Of a DNA stretch of 64,000 nt, positions 1-10,645 are shown in pieces. The stretch lies in the NCBI GenBank assembly GCA_009829735.1, contig CM020618.1, positions 1 to 64,000 of the forward strand, read 5' to 3'. This DNA is from Pyropia yezoensis (lineage: Eukaryota; Rhodophyta; Bangiophyceae; Bangiales; Bangiaceae). The translations under genes were made by a program, and so were the position numbers. How positions within the stretch are numbered: position 1 is the first letter of the stretch; each line of letters starts with the position of its first letter. The notes beneath the pieces were generated by a model that was given only the letters and a program-made list of their open reading frames with translations, did no database searches and was not told the origin of the DNA.

Positions 1-2414
1 GCGCCCAAGCGTCGACGGGATTGCGACGGCGCGCGACCACGGGCTGCTTCGTGTCTCGTGGAGGGACGGGTCGGGTGTTCTGAGTGGGTCGCCGCCGGGG
101 GGAGCGCAGTTCCACCGCGTGCCAAGTCCCTGGGCGTCACTGCGGGGGGTGAGGGCTGTCCTCGCGCACCATAAACGGCTGAATGGCCCCAAGCTCAACC
201 CGCAAAGCCCCGCAGCCGTGCCCCCTTCAACCCCCGCCCACGAGCTCCCGTCTCTGCCGTGCCAACGGAGTTTACAAAGCAGAGCAGGCCTGGCTGATGC
301 GCTACGCCGAGCAAACCTCATCCACTCAACGTCAACACGAAGTCTACATCTCTCAGACGGCCTGGGCCCGCGCACCTCCGCGTGCCCGCTGGCGCCAGTC
401 TGATGGCGCCGGGCTGCTTTCGTTTGGAATAACCACTTGCGCCGTAGGGAGGGGGCCTGCATGTCTTCCGTTTTGGTGCGGGCGGTGGCGTGACGCGGGC
501 GGCGGAGCACCACCTGCCGCACCGACCCCCCCTCTGCAGAGTCTCCGCCACAAGGCGTCAGACGTATCGCCAACCCGGCACGCCCGCACTCACGGCATCG
601 TACAGCCCGCGCTGCGCCCTCCCTACCCCCGAGGGGGCTCAGTCCTCCCCTTCGATCGTCGCCGGACGGGGGGGGAGTTTGGCCGGTCGCATCCCCTATC
701 GGAAAAAAATCGCTCCGCTCTATCGGCCACGCGCGACGACGGGTACGCACCGCGCATTGACGGCGGCGGCGGCGGTGGGAGCGGCTGCGGCAGCGGCGTC
801 GACGGATGTTGGGTCGGGTCCCACGGCGCCGCCTCGAGGGAAACCCCGACCAGTTCCGCAAAGCGCTCACCGACCGACTCCCCCCCACCCCTGACCCAGC
901 CTCTTTTCAGCAGTCCCCGCCCTTCCTGGGGTTCGGACGGCTATTGTCATGTCGGGCGAGGACGCACTCTCCATTGCCGCACGGGTGACCGTAGTGGAGC
1001 CCGGCCACTATATTTAACCATGAGTCAGGGTGGTATGTGTCCAAAATGAATTGGGTGATAAATGTTCGTTTTGGTTCACTGCCCCAGGGCCCACACGGAA
1101 GCACATGGGACGTTCTCAACATGGACGAAACGCATCCTATTGCTACATACTGCGCACCGTTGTGCTCAGTACATCATGTGCTCCACGCTTATATGCTTTT
1201 TCCAGAGAAAACACATTTATAGTCCATATGGTGGCGTCAGCCGTGCGCCATTCGTCGTACGCACGGACCCGTCGCTCCCCCCAAGGTCCCCGCCAGTAGC
1301 CACCTATATACTGCAAACCACGCACCAGGACAGCTTCTCCGACACAACCTTTGTGTTTCAGTTCAAGAACAGTGACGGATTTTCACGGCTTGTCGCTTAA
1401 GAGAGCACCTGTTTTCTACGCTGGGAGTAGCACACGTTTTTGGGAGATCCCCCCTCCTCGTTTGAAGAAGGCAAGAGACTGTGCACTGGCGCTGTCCAAG
1501 CTGTACCTCTGTATCCATGTGTGTATATCAGAGTGCGCAGGCTCCCCTATCAGTGCTGTAGCATGTGCTCTGGGGCTCGTCTTAGCTCTGTCTGCGACAC
1601 TCACACACCAGCTGAGAGACCAGAAACAACAGTAGAATCTGCATATATCCCTTCTCATAGCCGGGGCCAGATCCGGCTGTCCCAGGGAAGGGCGTGGTGC
1701 ACCCCCGACACTACCCATGTTGCGCAATGCGCCTGTGGTTGGGCGTGCCCTGAGAAGGGTCGCGTGTGCGATCCATAGTGATCTTCCATGCAAATATCTG
1801 GCGCGATGGCGCACCCGAGCTTTCATGACAGTGTCGCTCATAAATTGCATTTTCTTCGTCCCGATACATCAGAAGTCGTTTTTGATCCAGAGCAGTTCCG
1901 CCTGCGCTTCTCCGTCCCGTCCAACAAGCGCTACCCAGACAAATCTGGCCCGTTCTCGCCCTGGTTTTTTTTGCACTGGGCAAACAAAACGACCACCCTG
2001 AAGCCACTCACCAAGTTTCAAGGTCATCGGCTGAAGACGCTTAGTGCCAGGGGCCATTTGTCACAGGCGTTATTGTATGGGATATACCTTTAAGCACGTC
2101 CATCCCAACCCCCCAAATATTCATTCTAGGATGCCACGTATGGCACGTGGCGGCCTGTGAGTGGAGTGCCCATTTACAAACCTGGTGCCCCAGCCGATTC
2201 GGATGGTTATGCGTAGAACGGCGTCAACGGGCGGTATACGATTGGGCACCGACGCACATAGCGACGTTCCACTGTTTTTCATTCTTTTTGAAAAATGTGG
2301 AACTTGGCTGCCTGGCGTGTTGCGTGTATCGAGTGCACGCTGTCAATCGACCGGCTTTTGAAGCGCATTCGTCGCTCTTTGCATGGCTGTATGGCGTGAC
2401 ACGTCAGTGATCAC
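1..2414. other. Region without recognisable gene
   Basis: No protein family, RNA gene or mobile element is recognisable on either strand. The first ~950 bases are GC-rich and give overlapping open frames in several phases (the longest about 290 codons from 183), but these are rich in Pro, Arg, Ser and Ala with no conserved motif, as expected from composition alone. From ~950 to 2400 the base composition is more balanced and stops are frequent. It could be intergenic DNA or the remains of an old element. Confidence 0.5.
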
Positions 2415-3054
2415 TGTGGGGGTTTACCGCACCCCTCGGACTAGGGGCATCCCCCTTCAGGGGGAGCGGATCGTGGCGACCTCTGCCCCTGACCAATCGG
2501 GGGCAGGAGGGGGTCGCTCCTCCCTCGGGAGGGGCACGCCACGTCATCCTCGCTGGATCCCCCTATGAATGGGGGGGGGAGATAAGATAATATCGGGCAG
2601 AGCGATTACGCCCACCCGATTGGAATTGGCCTTCTGGCCAGTGAAGGGAAGCTACCTAGGGCGGGCTACTTCCTCCCCAATCTGGCCGAGATTTAATGAG
2701 ATCCCACCACTGAGCGTGTTTTGCGTGGAGAGATGTGTTGGAGGGTTCTGCGTGTTTTGATTGGGTGTTTAGTGTAGGGAGTGTTGGCCCGCACTCCGGG
2801 GTCCCACAGCGGGCCCTGGACCGGCGGGCCAAAGAGGGATATCTGCGCGTGGGGCTGTGCCCGTTGCTTCCCCCTCACAAAAAATAAACCTTGCGTTACC
2901 CTCGTGTTCCCCGTCCCGGACGCTTCCACCTTTGCGTGGAGCTTTACGTTCCGGCGGTTCTGACTCCAGGGTTTATACCCCGGGTTCCCCACCATCTCCT
3001 TCAGGAGGATAAGGTACCCCGTTGGTGTGGGCTTACGCCCAGACAACCACCACA
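2415..3054 (+). repeat. Putative 5' LTR of element A
   Basis: The right edge is set by the primer binding site two bases downstream: the LTR ends in CCACA at 3054. The left edge is proposed at 2415, where TGTGG begins, giving a 5-bp terminal inverted repeat TGTGG...CCACA and a 640-bp LTR. The preceding five bases (ATCAC) would be the target-site copy. The right edge is well supported by three elements that share this layout; the left edge is inferred only from the short inverted repeat because no 3' LTR is available for comparison. Confidence 0.6.
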
Positions 3055-3056
3055 TT

Positions 3057-3074
3057 TGGTGGAGCAGCAGGGGA
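3057..3074 (+). promoter_or_regulatory. Primer binding site of element A
   Basis: The 18 bases TGGTGGAGCAGCAGGGGA start two bases after the LTR end and recur exactly in elements B and C. The reverse complement ends in CCA and folds as a tRNA 3' end: CCA, discriminator A, a 7-base acceptor strand CTGCTCC, then a T-stem strand. It therefore primes minus-strand synthesis from a tRNA whose 5' end should read GGAGCAG. The isotype is not identified. Confidence 0.85.
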
Positions 3075-3200
3075 GGGGATTCGCTTCGCCTTCTGGTGGA
3101 GTCTCCTCTCCTTTTGTTGGGTGGTTTCTTGGTCGTGTGCTCTGTGGTTGGGTTGTGACCCCTGGTACCTTTTCTTTCTTGCCTTTACAGGTGGGTTAAG

Positions 3201-5017
3201 ATGCAGTCTGATACTTCTGCCTCTCCTCAAGGAGGAGGTCCTACACCTGTGGAAACGTCAAACGTGACAGCAGGCACCGGCGAAGCTCCCGGTGCCGCCT
3301 CACAGACCAACCCTGGTGTTGAGTCGGCCGCTCAGCGGGAACGCACGAAATTTGTCCCGTTTGGACCTGCCTCCGGGTGGAGTGCCAGGCGCCGGTGAGG
3401 CTCCCGGCCTGGTACAAGCCACTCCAGGCGCGACCCCTGATGGGGAGGCAGCCCACGGCTTCGGCGACCGCTCTACCTTTACCTCCCGTGAGTGGGGGGC
3501 CTAAGCCTCACCCACGGGTGGGGGTACGTTTGCATCGCCCACCCAGGACCGTATGGATACGGATAATTTTAGAGGCGCCCCTTTGGGGGGCGTACCCGCT
3601 GTGGGGGGGTCGTCCCCCACGGCTATGGGAACCGTTCCTCTGGCGGCTTTCCGCCAGATGTTGACTGAGGTAGTGTCACCAATTTCTGCTCGACTCGATA
3701 AGGTCGAGGGTTCAATCTCTCGATCTGGTCGGCGGACTCGCCGCCGACCCCATGGTTATTCGCAGACATCTTCCTCTTCAGAGGCATGTGATGTTGATCC
3801 TGAGAGGCGTGGGGCAAGGCGCTTAAGCGCTTCGACCCACCGCCGGGTGGCCCGTGTGCTATCCCCCGGAGGTGACAGGGAACCGGAGCGGGTTATCCCT
3901 CTCAAGATAATACCCGATGATGATACCTTTAAAGGTATCCTGGATTGCGAGGCTTATGCACTCGCCAATAAGGGCGTACGCTATGATGAAGAGATGGCTC
4001 ACGGCTTAGGCCGGAAGCGCAAAGAGATATCCCTCACGTTTGGGCGTGACGCCCTTTGGGACGGGACCCCCCTCTAGGGGTGTTCGAATTCCTAAATCGC
4101 TTTCGTAAGGCTAGCGATGACAACGACCTCTCAGAAGGTCGGGCTATGTACCTCCTTCCGGAGTTTACCAAAGGGGAACTCAAGAAGGAGCTCCTCTCCC
4201 TTATCCCCTCTAAGGCGGGGGGACGAGCGGGAGAGGTCACTTCGTATCTGGAGCTGGTTAACTGGCTCCTCCGCAGTTATGCGGACGAGGAAATTATATC
4301 ATCCCAAGTGGCAGGGTTTAATAACGTTGCCCAAGAGGAGGATGAAACGGAGACCGCCTTTTACCGGCGCGTCCGCGACGCAAATGCGCTCTGCGGGTAT
4401 ATTCATACTGCGAGCCAACTTAAGGGCCGCTTTATGCAAGGGGTATGGTGGGAGGTACGGACTGATGTCCGTGAATTTAATACACCAGACACACGCCCAT
4501 AGAGGCGTTGGTACGCTATGCTCAACGCAAAGGCGACATATGTCGCCGGCGCAATGAGGAGCTGCGGGCCAAATGGTCCGCAGACGCCGCGGAGCGTCGG
4601 GCTCGGCGCAATGCCTCTAAAGGCATTGCAGCGGGGGTGGCTACTACCCCCAGCGGATCCTCCGCACCTTCGTTGTACGGGGGGAAGGCCAAAGTTGGCA
4701 CTGATGCGGGGAGGGAGCGTTTAAATCGCTACCCCTGCTTGGCTTGTAATAGCCATGAGCATTTTACGCGCCACCGTCCCGACCTTAGTGTCGAGACGCG
4801 GGCTAAGTTTGAGAAAGCCCGTAAGGAGCGCGCTCGGGTTGAGGGCCGTACCCCGCGGGGTACGGCGGGGACAGCACAGCCCGTAGCGGTTGTCACTGAG
4901 GGGGGGCCTTCTGGCGCCCCTGAAGGGGGGCCTGGCCCCCAGGGGAATATTGAAGAGTCAGAGGACTCTTCATCTGAGGATACCCCTCCTCAAAAAACGA
5001 TTAAGGGGGAGGCCTGA
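3201..5017 (+). pseudogene. Element A gag (frameshifted)
   Basis: Capsid/nucleocapsid precursor that would coat the element RNA. The ATG at 3201 opens a Ser/Thr/Gly/Pro-rich leader. The frame then moves: 3201-3398, 3292-4077 with a TAA near 3502, 4056-4502, and 4508-5017. The segment at ~4080-4470 matches the capsid region of element C (shared pattern DNDxSEGxAxYLL and NWLLxxYAD), which is the retrotransposon Gag fold of Ty3/gypsy elements. A zinc knuckle starts at 4736 (C-x2-C-x4-H), but the fourth ligand position is Arg instead of Cys. Phase changes and the lost ligand suggest decay, though base-calling error cannot be excluded for the indels. Confidence 0.8.
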
Positions 5018-5890
5018 TGAGGATGTTTCCTCCCCCGGGGAAGAGGATGTCATGTTGAAACGCATCTTACCCCGTCCTCGTGGGGTGAAGAGTAAGATGA
5101 TCCGCCCTAAAGGGAAGGACGAAGCTAAACAAGCAGCTCGGATGGTGGCATTAGTGTCACCACCCACGGCTTATCAATTAGCCGTACGGCTTTTTATTAC
5201 TAAGGGATATAAATGGGCGACGAGGGCCATCCCCGATACCGGGAGTGGCCCTTCGCTCGTCCGGAAGCAGGCCTTACCTCGGGGTTCCTTATGGAACCCC
5301 TGGGAGACCTGGAAACCTTGAGGTTTTATGATGTGAACGGGGGATGGCTCCCCATAGTGGGAAGCGTCACCCTGGGGGTCTGTGTGGGAAAACAAATCTC
5401 AGACATATCCTTTGGCGTGGTTCCGAATATGTGCGTCCCTGTTATCCTGGGGAACACATTCGTGGACCACGAAACTAAGAGTATTAACTCGGAGGACCAG
5501 ACAGTCACCCTCTTATCGGGGGAGGCCGTCCCCATCCTGCGGGGGGTTCAGAAGAACCCCCGCCGCAAGCCGAACAGAGAGGCAGTGTGTGCGTGTCCCC
5601 GGGGGGGGAACGCCCGCCTGGTCCTTACCCAGAAGACGCTTATGCGTCCGGGTACGATTGCGCACGTTCAAGTGCGTGGTAACTTTCAAGGCCACGGATA
5701 CATCCGTGGCAAGAGCACATTGCACTCCATTCATGGAGCGCAACTGGCCGAGGGGCCCGCCACGCTTAAGCCTGGCCAGCCTGCTACGGTACAGGTTATG
5801 AATCCGACCAAGCGGCCGGTACGTTTACGTGCCGGCATGGCCATAGGACACATTGCTGTGTTTGATGGCGTCAGCCAAGAGGCTTCCACG
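5018..5890 (+). pseudogene. Element A protease region
   Basis: Retropepsin-type aspartic protease that would cut the Gag-Pol polyprotein. The catalytic triad DTG is at 5235-5243, in the context PDTGSGPSL. The frame carrying it runs 4890-5321 and then shifts; the downstream part (GVVPNMCVPVILGNTFVD, 5213-5953 frame) contains the usual hydrophobic-hydrophobic-G strand of retropepsins. Gag, protease and RT lie in three different phases here, which is more shifts than the single programmed shift some Ty3 elements use. Confidence 0.75.
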
Positions 5891-5895
5891 AGGAG

Positions 5896-7075
5896 TTGCA
5901 GGATCCGGAGCCGAAACCGGCTCCGAAAGAATCGTCCCTCGCCCCAGACATAGACCTGGGGAAGGTGCCCGAAGGCCTACGAGCTAAGCTCACGGCGCTT
6001 TTAGAGAGATATAATTCTCTCTGGGATGGCACCCTCGGAACGATCAAAGAGACGGTACACCGTATCCGGCTTAAGCCAGGAGCGGCCCCCGTCCGACAAC
6101 ATCCCTATAAGTCTGGTCCTAGGACCCGTCTAGTGGAAGAGGAGCAAGTCCGATTAATGGACTCGCTCGGGGTTATAGAACCCTCCCACGGGGAATGGGC
6201 TAGCCCCGTGGTAATCGTCCCCAAGCCTGGGGGCGGTAAACGATTTTGCATCGACTACCGTCGTTTTAATGAGATGACGGTAAAGGATGCATATCCTATC
6301 CCGCGTATGGACGAGTGCTTAGATTCACTCGGGAACGCCAACGTGTTTTCGACGTTGGATTGTAATGCTGGCTACTGGCAAATACCGGTAGCCAAGGAGG
6401 ACCGGCCGTTATCGGCCTTTACGTGCCTCTGGCACTTGGCAGTGCAAGCGCCTCCCTTTTGGGTTGTGCAATGCGCCAGCCACCTTTCAGCGTGCCATGG
6501 ACATGATCCTGGCAGGCGTGAAGTGGCAGATATGCCTCGTCTACTTGGATGACGTCATTGTCTTTTCCAAGTCGGCGGAGGATCATTTAGAGCACCTTAA
6601 GACGGTGCTCTCCCTCCTCAAGGCCCATGGGGTTTCCCTCAAGGCCAACAAGTGCCACCTCTTTCAAGAGGAGGTCGACTACCTCGGCCATGTCATAAGA
6701 CCTGGCCGCGTTCTCGTTAACGAGAAAAATACGAGAGCGCAACGAGGGTTGCAATACCCTCGTACACAAACCCAAGTGAAAAGTTTTCTGGGGATGTGCG
6801 GCGTCTATCGGCGCTTCGTACGGGACTTCGCCATAGTAGCGAAGCCCCTAACCGCGCTGACGAGTACCAAGCTTCCTACGAAGCTATCTCCCCCCACAGA
6901 GGTGGAGAGGAACGCTTTCGAGACGCTTCGGGGGATGCTTCTATCACCTCCCGTATTAGCGATATCTCGAATGGGCGGCCACTCTATAGTGGACGTGGAC
7001 GCGAGCTATGAGCAGCTCGGCTGTTGTTTATTACAACAGCAACCCGACGGGGAATACCTCCCTGTAGGGTATTAA
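5896..7075 (+). pseudogene. Element A reverse transcriptase and start of RNase H
   Basis: Copies the element RNA into DNA. The first part (5896-6430) has the RT fingers and palm blocks, with FCIDYRRFNEMTVKDAYPIP and STLDCNAGYWQIP (the first catalytic Asp). A frameshift lies at ~6430-6465, after which the second block carries YLDD at 6542-6553, followed by the thumb and the start of RNase H with DVDAS at ~6991. The frame is closed by TAA at 7073-7075, exactly where relatives have PVGYFS; a single-codon nonsense change in an otherwise continuous RNase H domain. Confidence 0.9.
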
Positions 7076-7084
7076 TCCCGGCCG

Positions 7085-8383
7085 TTGAATCCGGCCGAGA
7101 GAAATTATCACGTCACCGAGATTGAAGCGCTCGGTGTCGTATGGGCCGTGACACACCTACGATCCTACCTTGAAGGGGAGGAGATTGTAATAAGCTGTGA
7201 TCACCGTGCCCTTTTGTCGGTACTGGCTACAAATAGCCCAAACATACGGATTAACCGTTGGCGGCTTCGGCTGTCTGAGTTTACCTACAAACTCCGGTAT
7301 AAACCGGGGGCCGACCATAAGGTGGCCGACGATTTGTCACGCTTGCCCGCGGACGAGCCTGACAAGGCTCCTATAGATGAGGACCTTCCGGTCCTCGCCA
7401 CGGTGACCAGGTCTGCTCAGGCTTTGGCCAGGCGGAGCGAGAAGCATCGCCCTTTGGGGCCTATTACGGTAGAGGAGCTTATAAAAGCTCAGGCTGAGGA
7501 CACATTCTGCCTGGAACGGCGGAAGGAATGGGAGTCGGTACCTCCCCCTGACCCAAAATGGGCCAGGAAGGCTTTCTTCTTCGAGAACGAAGAAGGAATA
7601 CTATGCCGGAGGTCCTTCTTTCTGGACACCACTCAGATGGTGATCCCCACATCTCTACAGGAGCGTCTTATGACGTACCACCATGAAACACCATTGGCGG
7701 CCCATCCTGGGGCTCGCCGGATGTACGCCACGCTGAGGCGTGGGGTCTACTGGCCCACCATGATTGTAGACGTGTACAAACACGTCTCCCAGTGCACGGG
7801 GTGTGCTCGGAACAGGCTGGATGAGCGTAGGCATACGTCTACGCTCAAGCTATTCCCAGCCAACGAGCCCTTCGCCAGCCTGGCGATGGATATTCTCGGA
7901 CCCTTACCCGCTTCTGAAAACGGTAACAGGTTTATACTTGTTATGGTAGACCGTTTTAGTAAGCTCACCCGGGCGGTCCCCATGAAGGAGATTACCGCGG
8001 TGGCAGTGGCTTCGGCCTTTATTGACGTCTGGGTAGCGTCTTATGGCATACCCGACTCAACGCTGACCGATAACGGTCCGCAGTTTGCTTCCGTCTTTTT
8101 CCAGGGGGTCTTAGGACTCCTAGGGATTGAGGCGAAGTATACGACGCCTTACCACCCCCAAACAAATGGGCAGGTGGAGCGATATAATCGCACTATTATG
8201 AGGCAGCTCCGGGTTTATACCGCGGAGCACCCGAAGGAGTGTGACCGTTATGTCTCACTCCTCACAACGGCCTATAACACTCAAGTGCATTCTAGCACTG
8301 GGCAGGCCCCCCTCATGTTTGTGAGCCCAAGGCGGCTCCAAACAATGGGGGTCGAGCGCCTTCCCGAAGCTCCGTCCCCTTAA
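7085..8383 (+). pseudogene. Element A RNase H and integrase
   Basis: A 432-codon frame that continues RNase H (NPAERNYHVTEIEALGVVWA with the catalytic Glu, then CDHRAL with Asp) and enters integrase. The integrase has an HHCC zinc domain (HHETPLAAH ... CTGCARN) at ~7680-7812 and the D,D-35-E core: Asp at 7889-7891 (MDILGP), Asp at 8069-8071 (TDNGPQF) and Glu at 8177-8179 (GQVERYN). All catalytic residues are present. The frame ends at 8383 and resumes in another phase at 8445. Confidence 0.92.
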
Positions 8384-8444
8384 GGAGAAGGAGGAATTGG
8401 GGGAAGGCGAGGACGAGGACTCCTAGACCGCAGCCTTACGGTTT

Positions 8445-9029
8445 GTGGAAGACCTGAAGAGCATTATCCCCCAGGTGCGTAAGCACCTGGCCAAGGCGCA
8501 GGAGGCGTATAAGAAAAACTTTGACGCCACTGTCGCGGAGAAGAATAAGGACCTACGGGAGGGAGACTGGGTTTTCCTGGCCTCCCATGCCCGTAAGCGG
8601 TCTAAGCTCGCTCATAAGAGCGTGGGCCCCTACATGGTCTTGAGGACCGATGGGCGACGTTTCACTGTGGAGACCCCTTCAGGGATCCGAACGGTTACGA
8701 GTGACCATGCCACTCGTGCCCCGGCACCCCAAGCAGGCCATCCTGCCTGGGCACGTGCCGAGGCAACACGAGCCAACTTTAAAGTGGCTCAGCCCTCCTC
8801 GAGTACAGGGGATGGCAAAGAGTACGTGTTCGAGAAGTTTGTGGACCACCGCTTTAATGCGGAGGGCGCGCTTGAATTACGCATACGCTGGTTCGGCTAT
8901 GGCCCCCAGGATAATACCTGGCGGCTAGCCACGGGTTTGCCGGCTGAGGCCGTGCGAAAATATTGCAGAAGAAGGAAGCTTAAAATCCGGGTGTCCCGAG
9001 TGGCATCTTCTTTTATGCAACGGCACTAA
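8445..9029 (+). pseudogene. Element A integrase C-terminus with chromodomain
   Basis: Continuation of integrase in a new phase. It starts with the coiled region that follows the core, then the GPY/F module (SVGPYMVLRTDGRRFTVE, ~8615-8672). A chromodomain follows at ~8820-8990, with the pattern YVFEKFVDHR, LRIRWFGYGPQDNTW and a C-terminal helix ending in YCRRRK. Chromodomains of this kind bind modified histone tails and steer chromovirus integration to heterochromatin. The frame ends at 9029; a purine stretch (AAGAAGTAAGGGG) follows at once and may be the polypurine tract. Confidence 0.85.
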
Positions 9030-9170
9030 GAAGTAAGGGGCAAAAGCTTTTACTCAGATGGAAGTCGTCTTTACAAGTCCTCACGCGGACCTACGCAAAC
9101 GTTGCCCCTCGGGGTAAACTCCTATTGAAAAGAAACAAAGCACCCCGGCTCAAGCCGGGGAGTACAACCC

Positions 9171-10057
9171 TCAATACCTCCGATAATGGGGGGATAAAGG
9201 GGGTAGGCCCCATACCCGGGGAACGGTACGGACCTGCCTGGGACTCCTCCCCACGGTCGGTACCCGAAGAGCGGCCCCCGCTGACGCGGGGGCCCAACCA
9301 TATGCGGCTCCCGCGGCGTTTCCATAAGGAGTGGCCGGTGACGAAGCCCGACCCCGTGGTGCCTGGGTGTGGAGGGCTTGCATGTCCACAGGGGCCCGCG
9401 TCTCAGAAGTCGCGACCCCCAACTCACGACGCATACGCGTCGTGAGATTCTCCGCCGACAGGTCCGCTAGAGCGGCCTGGCGTTGGGGAGGAGAGGCACC
9501 CGCCAACACGCCAGCCATGTCGTTGGCCAAGCCTGTATAGGCTCGGAATAGTGCCATAGTCAATACTGACTGGGTGGCAAAGGTGAACTCGGCCGGGAGG
9601 TCCTCCCCAAAGGAGGCCCTCATCCCGAACAAAAGTTGGGGGGACATAGTGCCCCCCACCTCCAGACGAAGTTCGGGGTTCCACCGAAAGGGTGGGACCC
9701 TCGGGGGGGCAACCAGACGGTTACCCCCATAACCCGCATCAAGGCCAGCTCGGCCTCGACCGGAAGAACCCCGGGAGGAAGCCCTACCCCGGCCTTTCCA
9801 GGCCGAGGTCGCCGCAGGCTGCCCGGTGGTGGCTCCCGCGCCAGCGCGAGGAGCTCCTGCCCCTGGCGGCCGGGCTGGGTCACACGGGGTCCGGTCGGAT
9901 CCCCAGAGGGAGGAGCCCCCTCCCGTATGGGACGGACGCTCCCCGGGAGGGACGACCTCCCCCAACTCGGGGAAGAGCCTTGGGCACTTCCGGCACATCT
10001 GCACCTCGGAGTTGAGAACCCGAGTGGATGCAGTAACACCCTCACCGTAAGGGAGGG
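9171..10057 (-). CDS. Unidentified open frame, probably the remnant of a minus-strand gene
   Basis: Open on the minus strand for 278 codons from the first ATG (10004), and still open upstream to at least 10057, where element B's LTR begins. It has a CxxC pair near the start (MCRKCPRLFPEL), a Gly/Pro/Ala-rich linker, then a segment with helical character (TMSPQLLFGMRASFGEDLPA and onward) and a Pro/Ala-rich tail. I do not recognise the family; it could be a gag-like fragment of another element. The absence of stops is only weak evidence in such GC-rich DNA. Confidence 0.3.
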
Positions 10058-10420
10058 TGTAGCAATACGGTTGTCCGTATTGTGACCCTAATATCAGGGG
10101 GGCTACTTCTAATCCTTAACTTCAATTTGAGAGTCCGAGCTGGTCACGGTATCTATAAGTTACGTATGACCAGAGGGACTTGCATCTTGGGGTGGAGGGT
10201 AGTTAGTAGTGTCTCCGAGGGTTTATAAACGAGGGGGCCGGTGGCGAATCCACCGCCGGCCAAGGTAGAACAACAAACCCCTCCCATTTGGGCTCCCATC
10301 TTGGTCCCGTGGCTTGCGCTCCAAGGACAGCAACCTTGGCCTCCCGGTGACGTCGGTGCCGATCCCCCTTGGTGAGTGTTCCCTGAGAGTGGACGTGCGA
10401 CGGATTCCTATTGTGCTACA
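10058..10420 (+). repeat. 5' LTR of element B
   Basis: 363 bp bounded by a perfect 7-bp terminal inverted repeat, TGTAGCA at 10058-10064 and TGCTACA at 10414-10420. One base separates its end from the primer binding site. The five bases before it (GAGGG, 10053-10057) are the expected target-site copy. The 3' LTR would lie in or beyond the gap. Confidence 0.85.
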
Positions 10421-10421
10421 T

Positions 10422-10439
10422 TGGTGGAGCAGCAGGGGA
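10422..10439 (+). promoter_or_regulatory. Primer binding site of element B
   Basis: Identical 18-base sequence to that of elements A and C, starting one base after the LTR. It is complementary to a tRNA 3' end (CCA, discriminator A, acceptor CTGCTCC). Confidence 0.87.
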
Positions 10440-10645
10440 CGGGTTTCCGTCACCCTTGTGGTGACGCCGTCTTCGGCCCTGGCACACGGATAGGGATCCG
10501 GTCCTTTTCTTGTACTCGTGGTGTTGCGACCTGATCGATTGTGTTGAGATTTTACCTGTGACTGTGACATACTGTTACTCTCCCCAATCTACCCCCTCGC
10601 TCTCTTATTCGTGGTGATCGTTGCGTCGGTGGACTGATTGTGACT

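Larger units (their letters stand above)
2415..9029 (+). mobile_element. Element A: Ty3/gypsy LTR retrotransposon (chromovirus), decayed or unpolished
   Basis: A plus-strand LTR retrotransposon in the order LTR, primer binding site, gag with zinc knuckle, protease, reverse transcriptase, RNase H, integrase, chromodomain. Integrase after RT/RNase H defines Ty3/gypsy (Metaviridae), and the C-terminal chromodomain places it with the chromoviruses. The reading frame changes phase about eight times and has in-frame stops (for example TAA at 7073-7075), so as written it cannot make a polyprotein. No second copy of the 2415-3054 LTR is visible downstream of 9029, so the 3' end is lost, replaced or too divergent to see by eye. 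Confidence 0.93.

Noticed and set aside
183-1049. 288-codon plus-strand open frame
   Set aside because: Low-complexity Pro/Arg/Ser/Gly composition, no motif, overlaps open frames in other phases; explained by GC content.
2575-2590. AATGGGGGG-like sequence recalling a red-algal telomere repeat (also near 9185)
   Set aside because: Only single occurrences in G-rich context; no tandem telomeric repeat is present anywhere in the window.
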